Shown here: positions 1-11,126 of the stretch, in pieces | Numbering within the stretch: position 1 is the first letter of the stretch | Layout: the number at the start of each line of letters is the position of its first letter | Origin: Luzula sylvatica | Lineage: Eukaryota; Streptophyta; Magnoliopsida; Poales; Juncaceae | NCBI GenBank assembly: GCA_946800325.1 | Contig: OX326959.1 | Coordinates: forward strand, 26,481,447 to 26,545,446 | Length of the DNA: 64,000 nucleotides | Direction of reading: 5' to 3' | The notes under the pieces: model-generated | What the model was told of the DNA's origin: nothing | The model's database searches: none | What the model saw: only the letters and a program-made list of their open reading frames with translations | Made by a program: the position numbers and the translations under genes

Positions 1-42
<42 letters not shown>
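1..42. repeat. (TC)n microsatellite
   Basis: A pure CT dinucleotide run starts at the window edge, so its full length is unknown. The pyrimidine-rich DNA after it (to about 180) contains further CTC and CTCGC motifs. Confidence 0.95.
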
Positions 43-44
<2 letters not shown>

Positions 45-353
45 CTCAACCAGTCAGTCAGTCTCCTCGCCTCGCATCTCCTCGCCTTCTCCTCTCTCTC
101 TCTCTCTCGCCTTGCATCTCTCTCGTTCTCCGATTTCCTCTTTTCCTACTACTCCTTCCAAGTCTGTATCCTATCCTTCTCCTCTTCTCTTATACTCTCC
201 ATGCCCGCACCCTTCTGCTTCCCCGCTGTAACGCGGATTCCGGCGGGTTCCATGTGGCTCCCCTCTCAATCGCCAAGAAGAAGAGAAGAACGGCGACGAT
301 CGGTGGCGACGAAGTCCTGGCACGATCGGATGGCAGGAGAGGCAGGTGGTACG

Positions 354-1358
354 TGTTGGGGATTCTACCCGGGCCCGGGCCCGCATATGTAGGCCCGGTC
401 CGGTTCCCCGATTCCCGAGATCACGCCATGACTTCGAAGGGTACGATGCAAATAAGAAGATTAGATTCATACCAGTGCAAAATTGATTGCACACGAAGGG
501 TTGATTGCTAGTCTTCTTTTCGTGTCACGTTGGTGACAATCCGCGCGTCCCACACCACGTGTCTTTCACCGTTCGTTGACGTTGCCGATTCACTCGATTT
601 CGTCTCCGACTGAATTTACTCGTCCGAATCGATCACAACTGAAAGAGCCCCAATTGTTGCTCCTCTACGTGTATCCACCTTGACTCGTAAGACGTCGGTC
701 GCGGGTGCAACTGCCTAGACGATGCACCGGCGAACTTGCTTGATTGATTGATTCTCTATACCGGAAAACTCCTTTTCTCGGTTTCTCTCTCTTTACACCC
801 TTTCACTCAATAGAAAGATATCTCACAAATTTCTGGAATATTCTGAATGAATTGGACTGAATGAACCACTTGAGATGAGAGAGAATTATCCTATTTATAT
901 CACATAGGATTATGATTGGCCAAAAGACATGTATATCCAATATACACTCTTTTACACAGAAAGTTGCATGAATCTGTCCAGTATTCTGTCCATACGAAAT
1001 TGGTAAATTCCTCTGACAGAAAATCAACCAACACGAAAGTTGTAGATAATCTTATTATCTACGAGACCCAATTTGTCCTGGCCCAATTGGAGTTCGTATG
1101 CAAAGGTTATGAATGTTTTACTAACTGTATGTCATACCGTTGCACCCTTTCGGTATTTCATAGAAACGACACTGATACTTCGTTCATATGAAATATATTT
1201 CTATATGAAGGTTGTAGATAATCTTATTATCTATCTAACCCAATTTGAATCATTCAAATTGGATTTTCCTACTGAAAGATATGACCACAAATGTACGCTT
1301 ACATTCGTTTATCCTTGTGTACACTTTTACGGTTGATCCTGAAACTGTATTTCCTTCA
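354..1358 (-). repeat. 3' LTR of the Copia element
   Basis: About 1005 bp. On the plus strand it starts TGTTGGGGATTCTACCC and ends TTTCCTTCA. It is nearly identical to 8016-9021. A minus-strand TATA box (ATATAAATAG) lies at 891-900 in the LTR U3 part. Confidence 0.93.
891..900 (-). promoter_or_regulatory. TATA box in the Copia LTR
   Basis: The minus strand reads ATATAAATAG in a setting conserved in the sister LTRs, for example near 43990 and near 30300. In the 5' LTR copy near 8552 the same place reads ATATAAATATG, so that box is slightly altered. This is the expected LTR promoter position for minus-strand transcription. Confidence 0.5.
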
Positions 1359-1371
1359 GTCTCCCACTCAA
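1359..1371 (-). other. Polypurine tract of the Copia element
   Basis: The minus strand reads TTGAGTGGGAGAC directly before the 3' LTR. The same sequence stands at the same place in the second Copia element (after 20847). In this family it primes plus-strand DNA synthesis. Confidence 0.8.
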
Positions 1372-3539
1372 TTTCAGATCGACCTAAAAGGTATTCATGC
1401 ATATCCAATATGCACGATTTTAGAGAATATAGCTCGCGTATCAAATACCAAGTTACGCACATCTTATGTGCCAATTTTATAATCAAGCCCGACTTAGTAC
1501 GACTCGTTGTGTGACCATGTAGGTTCGGTTAACGATGGCAGTAGGCTGTTTCCATAGCACTACAAGCCCATGAGCGGGATCTAGTCACTCCATCATGGCT
1601 ACCCATGTTAACACGAATAATGATTGTGATCATTGTGCCTATCTCGAATAGCGGTCATTAGTTCTCTTGTTAGCGATATCCGTTAATCAAAAGGTATGGT
1701 GATAGTCATCCTTATATTTTGATTAACTGTACTTATTCCTCGTTTCCGAACCGATTTAACAAATTCAATCGATATTAACCGTTAATATCATTGACCAAGG
1801 CCTTGGTTTTCGTTAATCAATTCATCGAGTGGCCTAAGAGATATCTCTTCCTTTAGGAATAAACAATTCCTATCTTGGAGACTCACATTGAATTCCGGGT
1901 TTCGGACAATACCCAATGATGACCGTTTTAGCTCCCTGTTACGGTGAGCGTAAGATCATATCAGAGCATTGTGTTATGCACGTAACGCAATCAATGGTCC
2001 CCTCAAGTATGAAGAACCTAATACCCTACTCGTCGCAAGTCCATCTATAATGACTAAACCATGTCATGGTCTCGCGGCTTCGGTCATATCCAATATATGT
2101 CACCTAGCATATATCTACGTTTCCGATTCGACAAACACCTTTGTCATATGATTAGCAAACCATAATCATCTCCTCGGCTAACGTACTAGTGTACATGTTC
2201 AGTCTATTATCTGATAATGTAAATGCTTCACTCTTAAGCAAACTGAATCATGACTAGGGATGTTTAGAAATGAAACTTTAAGTGTGACGGTTTTGCTGCA
2301 CATAGTCCTCAACTATGTCGACGTCCACACAAGTTCAAATCAGGGTTCATGTAATCAAATTACACAACCCGCACACAGTTTTCATATAAGGTGAATGCAT
2401 AAAAATTTATGTAAACAAATTTTTTAAAATGCACTCATATGGATTAAGTATTGGGTGATACAACGTTTACCCATGGGTATCTCCATACCCACAACCTGCG
2501 AGGACTATCGTATTAGATAACTACACTCTACTCTCTTCTTCCTCCTCTAGGTATCTCATACCCATAGTCATCGCATGACAATCACGCGCGATTAGAGAGA
2601 GCGGTTTTGTAAACGGGCCCGCACGTTGCCGCAAGTGTTAATCTTCGTAAGGTTTGGAACATTTCCATATACCTACGATCACATCTTTTCACAAAATTTC
2701 ATGGATCAAATGAAATTTTTCCGAGTATTGACTAGAAGTGGTTGTGACCTCGGCATTTTTGACTTGTACTATTGCGTCTCACGCAATACACAACCATAAA
2801 TCCGATAACTCGTGACTACTCGAGTTTGGTCATGTATCCTTGTTCCATACCGCTTCCTTTTGTGATTAATAACCACAATATACTCGCCTCCGTAAATAGA
2901 ATCATTAATTATTGGTCATGTGGAACCTTTCCACATAACCATGTTTTCGTTTAAGCAAAACATGTACACACTTTGTGATCGAAAGTCGTGCTACATATTT
3001 GGATGTGCCATATTTGGAAACTGTTGTTGTTATAACTCTTTATAACCAACACGTCTTCCACATCATTATAGATAAAATAAAATCCTGAATTCTTTTGCAA
3101 AGTATTCAAGGATAACATTCACCTCTATCAATACAAATCCCGATGGGTTTAAAGATACATAACCATTATGTATATATATGTATAACCATTATACATTCAC
3201 TAGAGTTAGTCTCATGTAATCGCATTACATTCAAACTCGTGTGATTCCCATGGATTTTATTGATGGTGAACTAGACGCTCTATGTGTACGACGTATAGCC
3301 ACATACATATCATGACAGATATAATAGATCCTCACATCAAATGTAAAGCATCATATTATTATTTTCCGCCCTACTTGATGTCTCACATCGAGCCGTAGAA
3401 AATTTCTGTCATTCGACATTTCGATTTAACTCCGCCAAGGAGTTATATGGTGAAAACCATTTTCAACAATATGTTGATATACGTGCTATAATATAGAACG
3501 AGGAACTTCTTAGATCTATCCTATAGAGCTGCACGCTTA

Positions 3540-6064
3540 ATTCATAAGCGGTCTCGCCTAAATTTTGTGTCGTTACAAGAAATATAACGCGGCTCCCACT
3601 AACCTTCACATGTACACAAAGTTTCCATTTGTTTCGACAATGTTATAACAGTTTATAACTTCGTCAAAACGAATATTCCAATTCCGAGAAGCTTTTTCTA
3701 ATCCATCATATGGATCGTTAAAGCGTGCATATCCTATCCCCGATTCTTATGAATCGACAAAACCGTAAGGTTGTGTCAAGTACACATCCTTTCATAAAAT
3801 TTCTGTCAAGAAATTCGGTTTTGACATCCATTTTGCCACATCACATAGTCATAATACGCGACCATGGCAAGCAGAATTTTGAGAATGCGCAAGCTTGGCA
3901 ACACGCGAAAACGTTTCTTCATAGTCCAACTATGAATTACTTGAAACTCTTCGCTACGAGCCTCGCTGTGCATATATGCAAATTCCTATCCATGTAAGTT
4001 CTTCACCTTGAAAAGCTATTCACATTTCACGGGTCTAACCCTGAAAGTAATGAAATCAAGTTCTAAACTTGATCATTTACATGGATTGAATCTCAGATTT
4101 CATGACACCATGTCACGTGGAATCAACTTTTCATAGCATCGTTGTAGGATATCGAATCATCATATGATTTCGATCTATCATCATTAGCCATGATAAATCC
4201 GTATTTATCGGCTTATGATATAGCCTATTTCCTCTATGAAAAATTTCTTTGTGTGTTCGACTCGTATTCATCAACTCTTGATGAAGTCGTGTCAACTTTC
4301 ATCGGTACAATGTTCATTTTTCAGATCTCGAACTCTTTCGAGATTTATTCTACTCTCACTAGCCCGCATAGAGATAAGCGACATCAAGTTTCAAACTTGT
4401 GCGCATCATGCCCTCCTCCAAGAAGGCATCTCTTCGAGCCACGAAAATCTCATTTTCGTCGGGACGTTAGAACTAACACCCTTTAGTTTCCTTAAGGATA
4501 TATGATAAACGTGAAAGAAAATATGGCTTAAGAATTAACTTGGAAGAATTTATATAAATAGGCAATTCTGCAGTCAGAATTAGGTTCGTTCGAACGAACT
4601 ATATGAGTGCGTTCGAACGGACTTATTCGTGACAGTCAGATTTGGGTTAGTTCGAACGAACTACTTAAGTGCGTTCGAACGAACTAGGTTCGTTCGAACG
4701 AACCATTTAGGTGCGTTCGAACTGACTTAGTTCCTATATATATAGAATTCTGATTTCGTTTTAACCTAAGTTTTTTCTAGGGTTTTGAGCCGTCTTTTCT
4801 CTCTCTTCTTCGACAGAAATTCCAGATTAGATCTGGGCTAAATTGAGAGGGAGAATTGAGCAAAGGATTTGAGAGTTTCAATCGTAACGTCGACTAGAAT
4901 GGCGTTGGCGATTTCCGATCGGTCGAAATCGAGGTGGACACGAGTAGAGGGACTGCACGAGCATTCCTTGGAGAAGGTTCACGGATTTGGAGAAGTAATC
5001 GACACGTACTAACTTGTACGAGGTAATTATCTCCAACTCTTCCTTTTTGGATGGTTTTAGAGCGTGATCCCGGTAGAATTAGGTTACGCATGCGAAACTA
5101 ATTCCGCTGCACACTTTGATAAACGTGTGCGTAACCCTACAAAACGAACAATTTTTAGATTTGGGATCGAGTTTATTCGAAACAAATTTCGAAATATACT
5201 CACATCCTCAAATATGTACAAATGACAACTTCGGAATCATTCCGATCCATATCTCATATGGCGTCTTTTGTACCGATTAGAAGGTTTATGGTCCATATCT
5301 TATATGCAACCATTCATTAGTGCCGCTGTCTCAAGGGCGTATCCCCAAAACATTTTTGGGATATCCGTTTGACTTATCATTTATCGAACCATGTCCAACA
5401 TGTGTTCATTTCCTCTTTTCGAATACATCTTAATGTTCCGAATGAAGGTAATCGTGAAACGATTCCACAATCATAAATGATCATCAATACGTATAACTCA
5501 AATATCGTCTCCTCGATCCTATCGAAGCGGATAGCTCAAATACTTGCCTTCTCGATCCTATCGAAAAGCTTTGATTTTCTTGCCTAGCTAGTTGATTTTG
5601 TATTTCGTTTTTGAAACTCTTTGAACCTTTCAAAAGTTTCTGTTTCGGCACGCATTAAATAGATATTACCGTATCTATTTTAATCGTCCATAAACGTAAC
5701 AAAATACTGATAGCCTCCTCTTGCCTAGGAACTTATCGGAACATTTACATTTAAATGTAATTTCCAATAATTCGTTGGATCTTTCTCCAACCTTTGAAGA
5801 ATGATGCACTTTGTCGTCTTTGCCTAATAAATAAGTATCGCGTTTAACCAATTGAATCTAATTCGATTGATTCTAGTAATCCATCATATGGAATCTAGAT
5901 ACGCGTATCTCGTTTATATGGCCATGACGGCAACGCCAAAAGAAGCAATCAACTTCTAGGTTTAATCCTCCTCGGATTTCACCGTTCTTTGAGTCATTAT
6001 TTTGGACAACTCCTTGTCCGAACTTTCTGTTTGGAAAACAATTTTCCAAAATACCCTTAGACAT
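3540..6064 (-). pseudogene. Copia pol remnants (integrase, reverse transcriptase)
   Basis: On the minus strand the motifs run in Copia order. A GAG-pre-integrase block (FWRCRHGHINE-like) lies within 5873-6064. An integrase core stretch reading YFVTFMDD lies near 5690-5720. FWGYALETAA is encoded exactly at 5321-5350, and a broken HIWGCE-like block at about 5200-5260. The reverse transcriptase start (WQ, then MDVKTEFLD one frame away) lies near 3810-3840. Near 3555-3600 a KVSGSRVIFLV stretch runs straight into NLGETAYEL, so about 27-30 residues that normally include the catalytic YVDD are missing. Stops and frameshifts are frequent, and the solo LTR at 4512-5141 splits the region. It is not functional. 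Confidence 0.75.
4512..5141 (+). mobile_element. Solo LTR nested in the Copia element
   Basis: 630 bp starting TGAAAG and ending CCTACA, flanked by the perfect 5-bp duplication AAACG (4507-4511 and 5142-5146). The related Copia copy at 28919-28936 has the uninterrupted site, which confirms the insertion. It carries several GTTCGTTCGAACGAAC palindromes at about 4584-4725 and a TATATAAATAGG box near 4551-4562 that implies plus-strand orientation. Confidence 0.92.
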
Positions 6065-7427
6065 TTATTTCTTTCGATCCCATCCTTGAATTACAAGGAC
6101 ATCCACGCATCTCTATGCATTGGATTCCTCGGATGCTCCGAGCATCTCCAATTCAAATTTACATCGCATCTCATGCAATTCCGGGATCGACTTATCAATC
6201 GAATGCATATGATATTCGGTCACGAAGATCAAATCTCGTACCATCAACACACGAGTGTTAATCAAAGACCCATAAGGTGTCTCAAAATTAACCTACTCTT
6301 TGAGCCGCATCGTACCATTCAACGCGCTCTTGCTCTTGAAACTATTTCATGAGCGTTGTGTTTTACTTTCCTATGCACCCGAATTCTCAAAACAATTTTG
6401 AGAAATTTGCCTCTATACATGCCACCTCAAGGCACATACTATCGTTCGATTCCTTCTTAAGTTTATCGAACCCGACTTTCTCTACATCCAAAGCATCGAG
6501 CCCTGAATCTACTATTTTCGTGTCCAACACGTTCCTTTAAGTCTAAGAACTATTCTTTGACTATCGAGGTTAATTACGGTAATTCCAGTCCAAAAGCTAT
6601 CTATCATATCGATCTCATCGATATATTTGGTGTTTGCTTGAAAACATAATTCTAAACGAATGATGAAGATTAAGCTCCTAACCGTGCGTACTTAATCTAT
6701 ATGCTTATATGATGAATATATGAATGTGTTATTTTTATCGAATCGATAACCCTCATACCGATACGGGACTCCAAGTCCATAACACTCAAGACCCATATTT
6801 CCGTTCCTCCCACAAGTGACTTTAGCCTATCGGGTGGGATCCCGTTATTTAGGTAGGATTATATCCAATCGCATCATATGCGACTCTTGAACCTTTATAG
6901 GATTTCGGTGATGGATCGTATCATATACAATCCCATGTCCATGTGTGCATCCTATCTATGCCCCGAACTCCAATCGGATTGGCCTGGACGGTTAAGTCAC
7001 AACTATATCCAACGTATCGTTCAAATAAGCTACTAGTGAGTCGACTTTAGCCTGGGCCTCACAAGTCCTGATTTAACGTTTGCCACCCTTTCGATAATTA
7101 CAATATCACGTGCTCGACTTTAGCCTGAACCCACGTGAAACGTAACACCAAACTCGGTGGTTGTGGACATGGAAGGCATTTCCATGACTTAAATATTTTG
7201 AGGGATCATGCCAATGCATGTTAAATTAATTCGTGACATAATCATATTATATCACTATCACAAGATTTGTAAATGCATATGATTTATTTAGGGAGACTAA
7301 TTATTCTAAATAATTAATTATCTAATATGCTAGAATGATTGATGCCGATCATATCGATATAAAGAACTCAAAATTCTGAGTTGTGTAGCCAAAGTTATCA
7401 CGAAAACAAAATCAGCAAACAGAAACT

Positions 7428-7684
7428 AGTCCGTTGCACCGGAACTCAAGTCCGTTGCACCGGACCTATGTCCGTTGCACTGCTATTTACTGCGGAGTCT
7501 GGCCAAAATTTCCAGAAACATGTCCGTTGCACCGGAACTCAAGTCCGTTGCTCCGGACCTATGTCCGTTGCACCGGACTTCTTAAGACACCATAGGCATC
7601 CCCGCATCCTCGTATCACATACAAGGTCCGTTGCACCGGAACTCAAGTCCGTTGCACCGGACCTCAAGTCCGTGGCACCGGACT
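7428..7684 (-). repeat. Array of TCCGTTGCACCGGA-type motifs in the Copia leader
   Basis: About ten copies of a roughly 20-bp motif with palindromic ends (TCCG...CGGA) lie between the primer site and the gag region, so in the 5' leader of the minus-strand transcript. Some copies are separated by unrelated sequence. Directly after comes a short array of TTTTCTGCAG units (about 7690-7770). The equivalent place in the second Copia element (32300-32440) has different motifs, also palindromic. Confidence 0.85.
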
Positions 7685-8002
7685 ATGCGATTTTCACAGT
7701 TTTTCACAGTTTTCTGCAGTTTTTCTGCAGTTTTCTGCAGTTTTATGCAGTTTTCCGCAGTTTTCTGCAGTTTTTTTTTTCTGTTTTCGCTCGTTTCCAA
7801 AACGATAAGTCATGAAACTTTTTCACGATAATTCCTAGATACTCTCAATCAACTTTTGATCGATCTCTAGCGAATTCCACTTGTGATTTTAACGGAATTT
7901 GACTTTCTCTATATGTAACATCATGCAAACGGGTACGAACTCTGATAACCCGTGCGTATATCGAATATACGACTATGATTCGACCCTCGAATCATGGCGA
8001 TC

Positions 8003-8014
8003 GCTCTGATACCA
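8003..8014 (-). other. Primer binding site, initiator tRNA-Met
   Basis: The minus strand reads TGGTATCAGAGC, the standard plant primer site complementary to the 3' end of initiator tRNA-Met. One base separates it from the 5' LTR. This fixes the element orientation. Confidence 0.92.
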
Positions 8015-8015
8015 C

Positions 8016-9021
8016 TGTTGGGGATTCTACCCGGCCCCGGGCCCGGGATATGTAGGCCCGGTCCGGTTCCCCGATTCCCGAGATCACGCCATGACTTCGA
8101 AGGATACGATGCAAATAAGAAGATTAGATTCATACCAGTGCAAAATTGATTGCACACGAAGGGTTGATTGCTAGTCTTCTTTTCGTGTCACGTTGGTGAC
8201 AATCCGCGCGTCCCACACCACGGTTATTTCACCGTTCGTTGACGTTGCCGATTCACTCGATTTCGTCTCCGACTGAATTTACTCGTCCGAATCGATCACA
8301 ACTGAAAGAGCCCCAATTGTTGCTCCTCTACGTGTATCCACCTTGACTCGTAAGACGTCGGTTGCGGGTGCAACTGCCTAGACGATGCACCGGCGAACTT
8401 GCTTGCTTGATTGATTCTCTATACCGGAAAACTCATTTTCTCGGTTTCTCTCTCTTTACACCCTTTCACTCAATAGAAAGATATCTCACAAATTTCTGGA
8501 ATATTCTGAATGAATTGGACTGAATGAACCACTTGAGATGAGAGAGAATTATCATATTTATATCACATAGGATTAGGATTGGCCAAAAGACATGTATATC
8601 CAATATACACTCTTTCACACAGAAAGTTGCATGAATCTGTCCAGTATTCTGTCCATACGAAATTGGTAAATTCCTCTGACAGAAAATCAACCAACACGAA
8701 AGTTGTAGATAATCTTATTATATACACGACCCAATTTGTCCTGGCCCAATTGGAGTTCGTATGCAAAAGTTATGACTGTTTTAATAACTGTATGTCATAC
8801 CGTTGCACCCTTTAGGTATTTCATAGAAACGACACTGATACTTCGTTCATATGAAATATATTTATATATGAAGGTTGTAGATAATCTTATTATCTATCTA
8901 ACCCAATTTGAATCATTCAAATTGGATTTTCCTACTGAAAGATATGACCACGAATGTACGCTTACATTCGTTTATCCTTGTGTATACTTTTACGGTTGAT
9001 CCTGAAACTGTATTTCCTTCA
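8016..9021 (-). repeat. 5' LTR of the Copia element
   Basis: About 1006 bp, TG...CA, nearly identical to 354-1358. It is followed by the GTACG target duplication (9022-9026). Confidence 0.93.
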
Positions 9022-9052
9022 GTACGAACGAGAGGATTTGCGACAACACGAC

Positions 9053-9422
9053 TCCGATGGCAGAACAGGCAGGCGACTGGAGAAGATCGACCACTGCAGG
9101 TGATTTTTGGCGTTTTTCTCCCGATTTCGACTCGATTGCAGCATGTATTTACTGTTTTTTTTCGTTTTTGTTAGTTCTTTGGGTGGTAAACTGTCCGATT
9201 AGGGTTTCAATTGTCAAAAAAATGTCCAATTAGGGTTTCGATGGCAGAAAAGGCAGGGGACTGGAGAAGAACGACAACTTCGAGTGGATTTTGGCGATTT
9301 CCTCCCTATTTTGACTGGATTGCAGCAGGTATTTACTGTTTTTGTTTTTGTTTTTGTGAGTTATTTGGGTGGTAAATTGTACGATTAGGGTTTCATTTGT
9401 CAGAAAATGTTTAATTAAGGTT
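9053..9422 (+). repeat. Two-copy tandem duplication, period about 185 bp
   Basis: Both copies start with a CGATGGCAG(A)A(C/A)AGGCAGG block, followed by the same run through GGATTGCAGCA and GTATTTACTGTTTTT to AGGGTTTC. They read like two copies of a 5' UTR/first-intron segment upstream of the patatin fragment. No coding product is recognised. Confidence 0.8.
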
Positions 9423-9531
9423 CCGATTTGGTGATTATTGTTGATTTGCACATATTTTTCAGATTATTGGTTTCAATTGAGCTCACTGGAGGTGATGGCG
9501 ACGGTGGACTTTGCGGTGATTATTTGGTGAT

Positions 9532-10027
9532 ATGACCCTGAAGGATATTGTGAGGTCTGTACTCGTCCCATGCTACGACTTAGCTTCGGGATCACTATTC
9601 ATGTTCTCCCGTGCCGATGCTGTGGAGAATGAAGGGTACAACTTCAAAATCAGAGAAGTTTGCGAGGCCACGTGTTGCGACGGCGTCGAGGTAGTTAAAA
9701 CCATCCAAATACCCTTCTTAAAACTCGAAATTTGATGGAATTGATGTCTTTTATTGATAAAACTATTTAAATTTTTATTCGAAGGTAAAATCGGTGGATT
9801 TGAAAAGGAAGGTTTTGGCGGTGGGAGGAGGGGTTGCAATGGGGAGCTCAACTGCTGCGGCAATTACGCACGTTTTGAATAATAAGAAGGAATTTCCTCT
9901 TGCTGGAGGAGTCGAGGATTTGCTCGTCATTTTGATTGTGAGTGGCGATGTGGGGTCCGCTAAGGCCGGTGCCGAAACTGGCGAGGGCGAAATTGTCAGA
10001 ATTGCTGCCGAGGGCGTCGCCGATATG
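9532..10027 (+). pseudogene. Patatin-like phospholipase (group III type) fragment, captured with introns
   Basis: The first exon piece (about 9532-9690) encodes VLVPCYDLASG, MFSRADAVENEGYNF and REVCEATCCDG, which are typical of the central part of plant patatin-like phospholipase III proteins. A GT...AG intron (9691-9784, 94 bp) restores the frame exactly into VKSVDLKRKVLAVGGGVAMG and then AAAITHVLNNKKEFPL and GVEDLL. The second piece ends near 10027 at a possible donor (GTTAGT). The N-terminal half with the GxSxG nucleophile region is absent and nothing recognisable follows, so this is a fragment and not a working lipid hydrolase. Retained introns show it was copied from genomic DNA. It lies inside the TIR element ending at 14257. 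Confidence 0.8.
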
Positions 10028-11126
10028 GTTAGTTAATTTTTTGGATTGTTGTTTATAGTGCACAATCCATGCTTCGGTTCTTGGTTTTTTGCGAGGGAAA
10101 ACGAATTCTCTTCTGACAAGCATAGAGAAAGATCGCCTCTCTTATGACATTAAGTTACAGGTGTCCACAACCCGCGGTGCCTATTCTCTTCCTTACTGTC
10201 AGCGAGTATTCGATTTGAGTCTTCGACCAAGGGCGCATCGCTCTTTCATCCTCTTCACAAAACAAAATCGAGGTATTATTAGTTGTTATTGTTCAATTAG
10301 TTTTTATTGTTTAATTATTGTTATTATTATTTGACAGATTTAATAAATGTTCCTCAGTTAATTTCAATTTAAATTTTCCTCAATTAATTTGCAATTTTCC
10401 TCAATTAATGTAATTTTTTTGCGATTCAGGTCATAATAGTATAGACATCATTGTTACTGTTAATAATTTGCGATTCAGGTCAGACTCCTTTTCATCCTAT
10501 TTAATTTTTTTAATTATTTTAATTTTCTGATTATTTAATTTTTATTTAATTATGTACTAATTATTAATTTTTTGTAGTTTCTTGGTATGTAAAATATTCA
10601 AATAATATTACAAATCAACGTTTATAATTTTATTTTGCATAATATTAGGATTTTAATGATGTTGCTTCATTTTTCAGATTATAATTCGGCATGAAGTCGT
10701 AGCTTTCTTTTGCTTGGAAGGAACGATATATGCAATTTAGGGGTTTATTTTTCTTTTATTTTGGATAATGTTTAATTTAGGATTTATGGACTGTTTTTTT
10801 TATTTGAATATGTTATTAGTTTATTGGTTTGTTGAGATATGGATTATGTTTTTTTTTTGTAGTATGACTAATTTGTATTATATGTTTGTGATTTTTTGAT
10901 TTGTACGAAAATTAGTGATTTTTGTAATTTTATGAATTTTTGTGAATTATGTGAAAAAAAAATCAAAATAATAATTCGTGCAAGAGACAATTGTATTGTT
11001 TATGAGAGTGGTGCATCACATGACAATACAAATTAGTTTATTTTTCTATAATCATCACATGAATAAACCTTAATACATACCAATAATAACGAGATAAATT
11101 AAATATAAATTATCGCAACCAACGTA
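10028..11126. other. Intergenic/transposon filler, no gene recognised
   Basis: About 1.1 kb that becomes strongly AT-rich after 10260. A short open stretch at 10089-10334 (plus) has no recognised similarity and could be the tail of captured sequence. Nothing else is supported. Confidence 0.5.

Larger units (their letters stand above)
354..9021 (-). mobile_element. Complete but degenerate Ty1/Copia-type LTR retrotransposon
   Basis: Two LTRs (354-1358 and 8016-9021) start TG and end CA and are flanked by a perfect 5-bp duplication GTACG (349-353 and 9022-9026). The primer site lies against the right LTR and the purine tract against the left LTR, so the element reads on the minus strand. Recognisable pol motifs occur in Copia order on that strand: GAG-pre-integrase, integrase core, FWGYALETAA, then reverse transcriptase. 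All are broken by stops and frameshifts. The LTRs differ at roughly 22 positions by eye, which suggests an age near or below one million years under usual plant rates (inference). A solo LTR (4512-5141) is nested inside. Confidence 0.93.

Noticed and set aside
4894..5091. Minus-strand 65-residue frame
   Set aside because: It lies in the solo LTR, opposite its transcription direction, with no similarity.
7381..7815. Open frame of 144 codons on the plus strand across the TCCGTTGCACCGGA array
   Set aside because: It only translates the repeat and the poly-TTTTCTGCAG stretch, and it is antisense to the element. No protein similarity.
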